Below are positions 7,859 through 15,989 of a stretch of 64,000 nt of DNA, one piece after another. Both the position numbers and the translations under genes were made by a program. The notes under the pieces were generated by a model. That model saw only the letters and a list, made by a program, of their open reading frames with translations, did not search any database and had not been told where the DNA came from. The DNA is from Caldisericales bacterium (GTDB lineage: Bacteria; Caldisericota; Caldisericia; JAAYUI01). Position 1 is the stretch's first letter. Every line of letters begins with the position of its first letter. The DNA is taken from assembly GCA_022707885.1 (NCBI GenBank), contig JAKIZT010000010.1:1-64000 (forward strand), in the 5' to 3' direction.

Positions 7859-8429
7859 CCTGTTCCAGTGTTTCTTCAAGAGGGGTCTCTTCAAAGAGGC
7901 CTTCTTCACCTGTTTCCTCGTCTGTCGTCAGAAAAGTAACATGAGCTTTCATCTCTTCGATTCCCGAAACTCCAGCCATTTGCCTGAATTTGTCAGTCAC
8001 AATATATGAGACCTTCCTCTTCTTTGTAACAGAGGGTTTTTCTATTCTTTCAAGGAGCCCCTTTTTCACAAGCCCCAGGATTGTCATTTCGGAGGGTTTG
8101 CCCCTGTATTTTGAAATCTGCTGGCAGGAGGTCTCTCCCTTGCTTGCAACAATGGCAAGCACCTCAATTGCGGCAGAAGTCATTTTTCTTTTCGTGACCC
8201 TCGAGATGAGTGGTTTTATGAATTCTTCATACTCCGGGTTTGTGAGCAGCTGGGCATGGCCGTTGGTGATTTTGAGAAAGATGCCGCTGTCCCTGTACCT
8301 GATTGCCAGGTAGCCCAGCGCCTGATTTACCTCGCTTTGATCACATTTTGCCAGGTGGGCGAGTCGCTTGATTGCCAAAGGTTTGTTTGAGGCAAAGAGA
8401 ATAGCCTCAATGGTGTTCTGTATGTTCAT
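7848..8429 (-). CDS. scpB: Segregation and condensation protein B
   Basis: Winged-helix subunit of the SMC-ScpA-ScpB condensin needed for chromosome segregation. The 193-residue product begins MNIQNTIEAILFASNKPLAI, typical of ScpB, and contains RKMTSAAIEVLAIVASKGET and the second winged helix ending in LVKKGLLERIEKP. The acidic C-terminal tail (EETGEEGLFEETPLEE) is also common in the family. Last gene of the leftward cca - trpS - scpA - scpB operon; its start overlaps scpA by four bases. Confidence 0.93.
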   Translation of the reverse strand: MNIQNTIEAILFASNKPLAIKRLAHLAKCDQSEVNQALGYLAIRYRDSGIFLKITNGHAQLLTNPEYEEFIKPLISRVTKRKMTSAAIEVLAIVASKGETSCQQISKYRGKPSEMTILGLVKKGLLERIEKPSVTKKRKVSYIVTDKFRQMAGVSGIEEMKAHVTFLTTDEETGEEGLFEETPLEETLEQVTD

Positions 8430-9121
8430 GCCCTGTCGATGTATATTGGCCCAAAAGGTTCTTCCTGATAGAGGAGGACCCTTTTTCTTTTTGCAAGCTC
8501 GAGTATTGCCAGAAGGTTTGTTATCACATCAAACCTTGTAGAGTTTTTAGTCAGGAGCAGCGAAAAAAGGAGCTGGACGCCCTTCTTCAGACGGTCCATT
8601 ATTTCGCCCATCGCCGCCCTCAGATCGATTGTTTTTCTCCTAACGATAATTGGAGTCTGGTCGACTTCCCGCTTTTTTGCCAGCCTGGCGATTATCGCTA
8701 CAAGCCTCTTGTTTGTTGGAACCGATATTTCTTCCGAACGCACGATTTCCGGAGAGGGCCTTGGAAAGCTCCCTGCATCGAGCTCAAAATTTCTTTTTAT
8801 AAGCTCCTTGAGCTGGCACAGTGCGTTGAAATTGCCCTCAAGCCTGCCCTCGAATTCGCCGGTTTCAAACACGGAAGGTTTTGTTTTTTCAACAAACCTT
8901 CCACCATTTGCCACGAACTCTGATTTCATGAGCAACAGACTTGCAACCTTGTCAAGCGCTTCAAGCTGGGAGGCCGTTACGCCGTCCGACTGCACGATTA
9001 TTTCCAGAAGTTTTTCAGTTATTACGGCAAGCCTTATGTTGTATGGTGAAACTTTCCCGGCCCTGGCCGACTGGATTATCAGCCCAAGGCTGTTTGGATT
9101 TACAACATTATCAATAGGCAA
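8426..9121 (-). CDS. scpA: Segregation and condensation protein A
   Basis: Kleisin subunit bridging SMC heads in the bacterial condensin. The 231-residue product has the N-terminal pattern SPYNIRLAVITEKLLEII followed by the LDKVASLLLMKSE helix, and a C-terminal winged-helix region (FDVITNLLAILELAKRKRVL). The start is TTG at 9121 with GAGAGGATGG upstream at Shine-Dalgarno distance; it overlaps the trpS stop by 11 bases and scpB by four. The trpS-scpA-scpB order is widespread in bacteria. The N-terminus is somewhat diverged from textbook ScpA. Confidence 0.9.
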   Translation of the reverse strand: MPIDNVVNPNSLGLIIQSARAGKVSPYNIRLAVITEKLLEIIVQSDGVTASQLEALDKVASLLLMKSEFVANGGRFVEKTKPSVFETGEFEGRLEGNFNALCQLKELIKRNFELDAGSFPRPSPEIVRSEEISVPTNKRLVAIIARLAKKREVDQTPIIVRRKTIDLRAAMGEIMDRLKKGVQLLFSLLLTKNSTRFDVITNLLAILELAKRKRVLLYQEEPFGPIYIDRA

Positions 9122-10091
9122 GGCCCATCCTCTCTTTTACCTCGTTCCAGATTGGTGTTGTGAATTCATTTGCCTTTCTGGAGCCTTCATTAAGGATTTC
9201 CCACACCATTTTTGGATTTGATTCGTATCCGGCCCTCTTTTCCCTGAGCGGGGCAATGATCCCGTCCATGAAAGCGGCAAGCTCTTTCTTGCACGCAACA
9301 CAACCAAGCTCTCCCTTTTTGCACCCCTCGGCCCTGTCTTCAAGATTTGGCGTTTTGAGGATCTTGTGGAAATCGTAAACCGAACATATATCTGGGTGGC
9401 CAGGGTCAGCTTTTCTTATCTTCTCAGGATCGGTGATCATTTGCGAGATCTTTTGCTGTATCTCTTGTGGGCCATCGGAAAGGAAAACTGCATTGTCGAG
9501 ACTTTTGCTCATTTTCCTACCGTCCATCCCCGGTATCAGTGGATAATTCCTAAGGAATTCCTGTGGTTCCGGGAATGTTTCGCCGTACATTGAATTGAAC
9601 CTTCTGGTAATTTCCCTTGAGATTTCAAGGTGTGCCCTCTGGTCTTTTCCTATGGGGACAAGATTGGCCTTGTAGGCGAGTATGTCTGCGGCCTGGAGCA
9701 CAGGATAGCCAAGCAATCCATGCCCGACGCTGTCCTGGAGGTTCATGTCCCTGATCATGTCTTTTACTGTCGGGTTTCTCTCAAGCCACCCTGTTGGGGT
9801 GAGCATTGAAAGAACCAGATAGAGATTGTAGTGTATTGGAACTTCGGACTGGATGAGGACAGCTGATTTTTGCGGATCTACTCCTGCCGCAAACCAGTCG
9901 CAGACCATCTGGAAGATGTTTTCCTTTATTTCTGAAGTTCTGTCAGCACTTGTTGTCAGGACGTGAAGGTCTGCAACAAGGAAAAAACATTCGTGCTGGT
10001 GCTGCATTTCGACGTAGGAAAGCAGAACTGAAAGGTAGTGTCCGATGTGCATGCGGCCTGTTGGCCTCATGCCAGATAGTATTCTGGCCAT
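9111..10091 (-). CDS. trpS: Tryptophan--tRNA ligase
   Basis: Class I synthetase charging tRNA-Trp. The 326-residue product begins MARILSGMRPTGRMHIGHYL with the HIGH motif and has KMSKS in DGRKMSKSLDNAV. Length matches bacterial TrpRS. ATG at 10091 is chosen because it aligns with the family and overlaps the upstream stop in TGATG; the frame is open further upstream only by chance. Tryptophan-specific segments such as NPTVKDMIRDMN and LGYPVLQAADIL are intact. Confidence 0.96.
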   Translation of the reverse strand: MARILSGMRPTGRMHIGHYLSVLLSYVEMQHQHECFFLVADLHVLTTSADRTSEIKENIFQMVCDWFAAGVDPQKSAVLIQSEVPIHYNLYLVLSMLTPTGWLERNPTVKDMIRDMNLQDSVGHGLLGYPVLQAADILAYKANLVPIGKDQRAHLEISREITRRFNSMYGETFPEPQEFLRNYPLIPGMDGRKMSKSLDNAVFLSDGPQEIQQKISQMITDPEKIRKADPGHPDICSVYDFHKILKTPNLEDRAEGCKKGELGCVACKKELAAFMDGIIAPLREKRAGYESNPKMVWEILNEGSRKANEFTTPIWNEVKERMGLAY

Positions 10092-10759
10092 CAATATCCT
10101 CCAATAAACGGTGTGAAGTATGCAAAATAGGGCCTTCCTATCATGCCGAACAGCTTGAGAAAAATACTCGAAGCTGAAATCAGCCATGAAAGAATTGGTG
10201 TCAAGATTATCAGTATGACGATGAGTGTCCACCCCATGTAGGTTATGGCCATGGAGTCATAAACCCCTTGCGGCTTGTGGTACAGGAGTCCGACAAGCAG
10301 TTTGAAACCAGGCAACTGTGGTATGGGGAGAAGATTGAACAAAGCAAAAAACACGTTGAAAGCACAGAAAAACTCCACAGTAGATTTTATGGTCCTCAAA
10401 TCAAGGTTTGTCACTGGTTCAAGCCATTTGAGCAGCAAATAGACGAGTCCGCCAGCAATCCACATGGCCAGGTTTGCGCCAACGCCAGACAACTCAATAA
10501 GCAGGGGTGCATAACGTTTTTGTCCGAGGTCATTATAATTATACTGCATGGGCTTCATCCAGCCCACATAAAAAATCAACAGTGATGCGCTTCCAAAAAT
10601 ATCGAGATGGTGGAGCGGGTTCCAGGAAAATCTCCCCTGTATCTTTGTTTGCCTGTCGCCAAGCTTGTAGGCCACCCATGCCTTGGTATAGCAGTTTACA
10701 AGGCCGCACCCTACAAAAAGAATCAGGAGCGGAAACATTTTTATCAGATAATCATTCAC
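10091..10759 (-). CDS. M50-like membrane protein, probable pseudoprotease
   Basis: A 222-residue polytopic membrane protein clearly related to the small M50B site-2 protease family, in the position upstream of trpS/scpA/scpB where such a protein often sits. It keeps family landmarks: AWVAYKLGD, QGRFSWNPLHHLDIFG, VGWMKPMQYN and NLLPIPQLPG. The zinc and catalytic residues are gone. Where active members have HExxH before the conserved AYKLGD, this one has Asn22, Cys23 and Lys26, and the usual LDG aspartate is LPG. It should not bind catalytic zinc. It overlaps cca by 8 bases and trpS by one. Confidence 0.85.
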   Translation of the reverse strand: MNDYLIKMFPLLILFVGCGLVNCYTKAWVAYKLGDRQTKIQGRFSWNPLHHLDIFGSASLLIFYVGWMKPMQYNYNDLGQKRYAPLLIELSGVGANLAMWIAGGLVYLLLKWLEPVTNLDLRTIKSTVEFFCAFNVFFALFNLLPIPQLPGFKLLVGLLYHKPQGVYDSMAITYMGWTLIVILIILTPILSWLISASSIFLKLFGMIGRPYFAYFTPFIGGY

Positions 10760-13349
10760 TGGCTATCCTCCTGGCAAGTTCTAATTCCTGTATATATCCA
10801 GAAACCAGCCCAGCCACTTTTTGTTCCAGGACCTGGTCCATGATGGCCTTGAAGTTTTTTGTCTTCTTCAGCCCGTTTGAAATGAGGTCCTCTCCGGTTA
10901 TTTCAAGCCTGATATTGCGTATTTTACCCACCAGGTCGAGGTTTTTCAAGTTTTCAGGCAGTTTGCCACCCATGCAGGCGAAGACAATCGCAGAGTCGTT
11001 GAGATTTTTCAGCGACCTGAATATCTCCAGGCGGTCACCTTTGTCAATTGCCTGGGAGAGCAACAGGGAACCTTCCTTGGATGTTTCAACTGTGTCAATG
11101 AACTTGCCTGACATCCTTATCCTTGAGAGACACTCCCTCAACGCACCCTTGTCGATTGCCATCCCGAGAACGAGGCACCTCAATACCCTCAAGTCTGGCT
11201 TGAAGCCTTTTCTTGTGGCAATTGCTGCAAGCCTGTCAGCTTTGACAAGGAGCTGGTGGAGGCCATCCGGTAACTGCCCAAAGATGACCGTGAGTCCGTC
11301 CATTTGTTCAAGAAGATAGAGCATCTCGGAACCCTTTTCGTGCCTGAGTATCTTTTCAAACTCCTGCGCTGTCCTCTCGTTCTTGGCTGTGGCGAGCAGG
11401 CCAGTCTTTATGGCATCTACCGCGAGACGCTTTGTCTCTTTTTCAAGTGTGAAATTCAATATTTTTGAATAGTATGCGGCCCTCAAAATCCTGGTCGGGT
11501 CCTCTACAAAAGAGAGATTATGTAAAACCCTGACCTTCTTTGTTGCTATGTCGTCAAATCCTCCGCAATAATCAAGGATTTTGTCCTTGTTTGGGCCATT
11601 GAGCGAGAGGGCGAGGGCGTTTATTGTAAAATCCCTTCTCATCAGATCTTCCCTGATTGAGCTCTGGATTACGTTCGGGTATGCACCAGGTTCGGTGTAG
11701 TATTCTGCCCTTGCCGTGGCGAAATCATACTGTATCCCATCCAGGAGCATTCTTGCTGTACCGAACCTTTCGTGCGTTGTTATTTTTCCACCCAATTCCT
11801 CTGCGGCTGATTTGGCAAGATTGACTGCATCACCCTCTACAAGGATGTCCAGATCGGTAGGTTCTTTATCCATGATACTGTCCCTTACGGCACCACCAAC
11901 GAGATAGAGGTTGTGACCCAGCTCATTGGCTATCCTCACAAACACGTCTATTTTTTCTTGAATGTCGGCTGGCACCTTCTGCTGGAGTTCTCTAGTTTGG
12001 GTTTTGTCGATAAATGTCGGCGAAGGGAATGGCCCGATGTCTTGCCCCCTGTGCCAGAAAGAGGCCTTGAGGACGTCCGAACGGGTCACAATGCCTACAA
12101 CCCTTCCACCCGAGACAACCGGGAGCCTTCCGAGTGATTTCTTCATCATGAGCCTTCTGGCTTCAACGATGGAAGCACCTGCATCTATTGTAACAACATT
12201 TGTCGTCATGTAGCGTTTGACCGGTCTGTGCTGGTATTCGTCGGGGACCCTGTCCAGATCACGCCTTGTGATGATCCCTATCAGCCTGTCTTCATTGACG
12301 ACAGGCAGTCCACCGTGACCAAACCTTTGCACCTGTTTTAGTGCTTCACTTACCGGCACCTCGGGGCCAACGGTTTTGACCGGCGAGCTCATGATCGAAG
12401 TGATTGTTGGTGGCGGCACAATTTCTTCTTCGCAGACTTTTCTGATTCTGTAGAATGCAAGTTTTGGGTCGAGTTCGCCCTTTATTTTTGCGGCCGATGC
12501 AGTTTTGTGGCCACCTCCGCCAAAGTGGCTCAATACCTTTGCGGAGTCAACCAGCCTGTCATCAAGAGACCTGCCCACAAAATATGTGTTTCCGGTCATG
12601 GAACAGGCCGTAAATATTGCATCTGCCTCAACCAGGTCAAAGAGCTTGTGTGTTATGAATGCGAGATTTTCCACATAATCTTTGTATTTGACACATGAAA
12701 TGGCGATAAGAATGCCACCCATCGGAACAACTTCAATATTGTCCAGGAACTGCTTGAGTATGTCTTTTCCTCGCTGATCCAGCGCAGTGGAGAGAAATCT
12801 CCTGACGACCTGGAGGCTTGCACCAAGCGACAGCAGATATGCTGCAACTTCAAGGTCCTGTGGGGTTGTTGTCGGGGATATGAGGTTGGCTGTGTCTTCA
12901 TAAACACCTGTCAGCATGACGGTTGCTTCCTGGGGTGAAATATAAACTTTTCTAAGTTTGAGAAGGGGCAGGAGCATTGTAGTGGTTGATCCGACCTCTT
13001 TTTGTACGAGCCTGCAATTGATGTGTCCCCTTGAGGCTGTGTGGTGGTCAAAAATTACGCAACGCTGGAGATTTTTGAAACTTGTCATAAAATCCCAGAC
13101 TTTTTTTGAAGGCCTGGTGTCAACAATGAAAAGTTCCCTTATTGAGTCAGGATCATACTCCTCAAAGTCCTCGAGCCTTATAAAGTCCTTGTAGATACCA
13201 AGAAACATCTGTACGGGTCTTTCAACTCCGGAAATTTTTACAGGGACCACCCCAGGATACAGCTTTGATATGCAAAGGGAGGCCGCCAGAGCATCGAAGT
13301 CTATGGATGACAGGCATGTGACGATTCTGGATGTTGTTTTTTTGGCCAT
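10752..13349 (-). CDS. CCA-adding tRNA nucleotidyltransferase fused to DHH and CBS domains
   Basis: An 865-residue fusion protein. Residues about 1-320 form a DHH/DHHA1 phosphoesterase module (DFDALAAS, FDHHTA, GGGGHKTASAAK). Residues about 325-455 hold two CBS domains (GHGGLPVVNEDRLIGIITRR and GRLPVVSGGRVVGIVTRSD). The rest is a polyA/CCA nucleotidyltransferase with LVGGAVRDSIMDKEPTDLDI and RRDFTINALALSL. It would add or repair tRNA 3' CCA ends; several local tRNAs lack encoded CCA. Similar fusions exist in Aquifex and other bacteria. ATG at 13349 sits seven bases after a promoter -10 box. It leads the operon to scpB. Confidence 0.9.
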   Translation of the reverse strand: MAKKTTSRIVTCLSSIDFDALAASLCISKLYPGVVPVKISGVERPVQMFLGIYKDFIRLEDFEEYDPDSIRELFIVDTRPSKKVWDFMTSFKNLQRCVIFDHHTASRGHINCRLVQKEVGSTTTMLLPLLKLRKVYISPQEATVMLTGVYEDTANLISPTTTPQDLEVAAYLLSLGASLQVVRRFLSTALDQRGKDILKQFLDNIEVVPMGGILIAISCVKYKDYVENLAFITHKLFDLVEADAIFTACSMTGNTYFVGRSLDDRLVDSAKVLSHFGGGGHKTASAAKIKGELDPKLAFYRIRKVCEEEIVPPPTITSIMSSPVKTVGPEVPVSEALKQVQRFGHGGLPVVNEDRLIGIITRRDLDRVPDEYQHRPVKRYMTTNVVTIDAGASIVEARRLMMKKSLGRLPVVSGGRVVGIVTRSDVLKASFWHRGQDIGPFPSPTFIDKTQTRELQQKVPADIQEKIDVFVRIANELGHNLYLVGGAVRDSIMDKEPTDLDILVEGDAVNLAKSAAEELGGKITTHERFGTARMLLDGIQYDFATARAEYYTEPGAYPNVIQSSIREDLMRRDFTINALALSLNGPNKDKILDYCGGFDDIATKKVRVLHNLSFVEDPTRILRAAYYSKILNFTLEKETKRLAVDAIKTGLLATAKNERTAQEFEKILRHEKGSEMLYLLEQMDGLTVIFGQLPDGLHQLLVKADRLAAIATRKGFKPDLRVLRCLVLGMAIDKGALRECLSRIRMSGKFIDTVETSKEGSLLLSQAIDKGDRLEIFRSLKNLNDSAIVFACMGGKLPENLKNLDLVGKIRNIRLEITGEDLISNGLKKTKNFKAIMDQVLEQKVAGLVSGYIQELELARRIASE

Positions 13350-13356
13350 CAATGCG

Positions 13357-13385
13357 AGATTACACTCACGCCTTCTAGCTGTCAA
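13357..13385 (-). promoter_or_regulatory. Promoter of the cca-trpS-scpAB operon, abutting the start codon
   Basis: Minus strand TTGACA (13380-13385), 17-base spacer, TAATCT (13357-13362), then seven bases to the ATG at 13349. It overlaps and diverges from the aspS promoter. Confidence 0.6.
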
Positions 13386-13389
13386 TTAC

Positions 13390-13417
13390 TTGAACAAACT
13401 TTGCCATCAGATATATT
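13390..13417 (+). promoter_or_regulatory. Promoter of the aspS operon
   Basis: TTGAAC (13390-13395), 16-base spacer, TATATT (13412-13417). The ATG at 13438 is 20 bases past the -10, leaving a short leader that holds AGAAAGGA at Shine-Dalgarno distance. Confidence 0.6.
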
Positions 13418-13437
13418 GTTTGCAGAAAGGACCGGAC

Positions 13438-14727
13438 ATGAGAATACTTGCAAAAGACGCAGTCAACCATATTGGCGAAGAAATAACGCTTGAAGGCTGG
13501 ATACACAATCTCAGGGAACTCCCCGAATTCAGCTTTATTGTTTTGAGGGACAGAACGGGCACCGTACAGGGGATCCTTGAAAAGCCAGATTTTGAGGTCC
13601 CACAGATTGGCAATGAATATGTGATAAGGATGAAGGGCAATTGTGTAAAATCCGAAATCGCAAAGGCAGGTTTTGAGATAAAAATAACAGGAATCGAAGT
13701 TCTCTCAAAAGTTGTTGATGAATTGCCAACGCAGATAAACAAGAAAAATCCTGTGGAGCACCTGGACAGGCTCCTTGATTACAGGTATTTTTCGCTCAGG
13801 CACCCAAAACTCGCCGCAGTTTTTAAAGTGCAATCCTGCATATCAAGAGGGTTCAGGGAATATCTTTCTTCCCAGGAATTTACCGAAATACATACACCAA
13901 AGATCGTTGCCTCCGGAACTGAAGGTGGCGCAAACCTCTTCAAGGTGGACTATTTTGGCCGCCCTGCCTATCTGGCCCAGTCTCCGCAATTTTACAAGCA
14001 GATGATGGTTGGTGTGTTCGAAAGGGTTTTTGAGGTTGCGCCGGTCTTCAGGGCAGAACCGCACAACACCAGCAGACACGTCAACGAATACACGTCCCTT
14101 GATTTCGAGATGGGCTACATCAAGGACGAGAATGACATAATGGACATGGAAGAGGCAGTTCTCCAGTATGTTGTTGGTCTGGTCAATGAAACATGCCAGG
14201 CTGAACTGGAACTGCTTGGTGCCAAAGTTTCAATCCCCACAAAAATCCCGAGGATGAGGATGACAGAGGTACATGAAATCCTTGAAAAGAAGTACAAAAT
14301 AAAATATCCACAAGGATTTGACATTGACCCCGAGGGCGAAAGGGCCATTTGCGAGTATGTCCAGAAAGAAGCTGGCTCGGAGTTTGTCTTTATTGATGGT
14401 TACCCGATTGAGGCGAGGCCAATGTACACAATGCCTGACCTGGAGCACCCCGGTGACACAAGAGGGTTTGACCTCATCTACAGGGGCATGGAAATAACAA
14501 CTGGCGGACAGAGGATACACGGGTTTGACATGCTGGTGGACAATATCCGCAAATTCAAGTGCAATCCGGACGACTTCACTTTCTATACCGATGTGTTCAA
14601 ATATGGCATGCCGCCACATGGAGGACTGGCAATCGGACTTGAGAGGATAACCTGCCAGATGCTCGGACTGAAAAACATAAGAGAGGGGACGCTCTTCCCG
14701 AGGGATCTGGACAGGCTTACACCTTAA
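13438..14727 (+). CDS. aspS: Aspartate--tRNA ligase, archaeal type
   Basis: Class IIb synthetase of 429 residues, far shorter than the usual bacterial AspRS because the GAD insertion is absent. It has the N-terminal OB fold (GWIHNLRELPEFSFIVLRDR), motif 2 (FRAEPHNTSRHVNEYTSLDF) and motif 3 (GMPPHGGLAIGLERI), all closest in style to archaeal AspRS. The residue after GWI in the anticodon-binding region is His; work on Thermococcus AspRS linked Trp at about this place with discrimination against tRNA-Asn, so it may be non-discriminating. That is inference. It starts the 6 kb run of translation genes. Confidence 0.93.
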   Translation: MRILAKDAVNHIGEEITLEGWIHNLRELPEFSFIVLRDRTGTVQGILEKPDFEVPQIGNEYVIRMKGNCVKSEIAKAGFEIKITGIEVLSKVVDELPTQINKKNPVEHLDRLLDYRYFSLRHPKLAAVFKVQSCISRGFREYLSSQEFTEIHTPKIVASGTEGGANLFKVDYFGRPAYLAQSPQFYKQMMVGVFERVFEVAPVFRAEPHNTSRHVNEYTSLDFEMGYIKDENDIMDMEEAVLQYVVGLVNETCQAELELLGAKVSIPTKIPRMRMTEVHEILEKKYKIKYPQGFDIDPEGERAICEYVQKEAGSEFVFIDGYPIEARPMYTMPDLEHPGDTRGFDLIYRGMEITTGGQRIHGFDMLVDNIRKFKCNPDDFTFYTDVFKYGMPPHGGLAIGLERITCQMLGLKNIREGTLFPRDLDRLTP

Positions 14728-15989
14728 TGCCATCTTTCTGTTTTTTGACAATCGGTTGTCAAATGAATGTTTCTGATTCGGAGTTCTATTCGAATATCCT
14801 GCTTGAGTCAGGGTTTGTTGAGGTCCCGGAGGAAGAAGCTGACATAGTGTTCATAAACACCTGTGCAGTCAGGGAAGGCTCTGTCCACAAGCTGGATTCG
14901 AAGCTCGGTGAACTCTACAAGAGGAAAAGGCAGACAGGCCTTCCAAAGATAGGTGTTGTCGGGTGCGTTCCGGCCATAGACCTGAAGAGTTTCAAAAAAA
15001 GACACAAGCAGGTTGATTTCGTCCTGGGTACATACCATGACAGGGAATCAATGCAGGGTGCCCTTGAAGAGGCCTTGGGATTTGAACTCAAACACGGTGT
15101 TTCACCAAGGGCGTCTTCGGTTTCGGTGTTTGTGCCCATAACGACTGGTTGCGACAGCTTCTGCACCTACTGCATTGTCCCGTATACAAGGGGCAGGCTT
15201 GTTTCCAGAGGGGTCGAGGAAATACTCTCCGAGGCCCGATCCTACATAGAATCTGGTGCCAGAGAGATAGTGCTCCTTGGCCAGAATGTGAATGCCTATG
15301 GCCTGGACAGGGGGGAAAAAGACGCCTTTGTTGATTTGGTACAGAAAGTCTCCGAATTGCCGGGCGTTCTCAGGGTCAGGTTTATAACCTCCCATCCAAA
15401 GGACATGAATGAGGAGATTTTGCTGAAATTGAGAGAGATAAAAAACCTTGCATGGTTTTTTCATCTCCCCATACAAGCCGGCTCGGATGAAGTCCTCTCA
15501 AGAATGAACAGGCGATATACAGTAGAAGATTACAAAAAACTTGTAGCAAACGTCAGAAAAATATTCCCAGGGGCTGGTGTTACAACCGATGTTATTGTCG
15601 GTTTCCCTGGTGAGACTGAAGAACAATTCGAGCAGACGATGGCGCTTTTCAGGGAACTCCGCTTTGAGCAGGCCTACATGGCAATGTACTCGCAAAGGCC
15701 AAAGACCCCTGCGGCCAATTTCTCCGACCAGGTTGACAGGGAGGAATTGCACCGAAGGGTGAGTGCCATTGTGGAGCAGCAAAAGAGGATTGCCGAACAG
15801 GTTGGTGCAGACTATGTCGGCAGGGTCCTGAGTGTGCTGGTTGAAAATGTTGAAGACGAGTATTCTTTTGGACTCTCTGAGACCGGCAGGCTTGTCAAGA
15901 TAAAGGGCCAGCATGAAAAAGGAACTATCGTAAAAGTGAAAATAAGCAAGCCTGGGATGAGGAGTCTTGAAGGAGAACCTGTCCAATGA
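14727..15989 (+). CDS. miaB: tRNA-2-methylthio-N6-dimethylallyladenosine synthase MiaB
   Basis: Radical SAM methylthiotransferase that adds the 2-methylthio group to i6A37 in tRNAs reading U-starting codons. The 420-residue protein has the MiaB-type N-terminal TIGCQMNVSDSE, the radical SAM cluster motif GCDSFCTYCIVPYTRGR (Cys-x3-Cys-x2-Cys) and a C-terminal TRAM region (LSVLVENVEDEYSFGLSETG). Upstream cysteines for the second Fe-S cluster are present (CAVREGS, VVGCVPA). The ATG overlaps the aspS stop by one base (TAATG). Confidence 0.94.
   Translation: MPSFCFLTIGCQMNVSDSEFYSNILLESGFVEVPEEEADIVFINTCAVREGSVHKLDSKLGELYKRKRQTGLPKIGVVGCVPAIDLKSFKKRHKQVDFVLGTYHDRESMQGALEEALGFELKHGVSPRASSVSVFVPITTGCDSFCTYCIVPYTRGRLVSRGVEEILSEARSYIESGAREIVLLGQNVNAYGLDRGEKDAFVDLVQKVSELPGVLRVRFITSHPKDMNEEILLKLREIKNLAWFFHLPIQAGSDEVLSRMNRRYTVEDYKKLVANVRKIFPGAGVTTDVIVGFPGETEEQFEQTMALFRELRFEQAYMAMYSQRPKTPAANFSDQVDREELHRRVSAIVEQQKRIAEQVGADYVGRVLSVLVENVEDEYSFGLSETGRLVKIKGQHEKGTIVKVKISKPGMRSLEGEPVQ

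Noticed and set aside
10507-11319. 270-codon rightward ORF opposite cca
   Set aside because: It lies antisense to the well-supported CCA-adding enzyme gene, has no recognisable domain and no ribosome binding site; it is a shadow frame.
13270-13437. Longer AspRS starting at 13270
   Set aside because: The added 56 codons are antisense to cca and cross both promoters; the archaeal-type family start and a Shine-Dalgarno fit ATG 13438.
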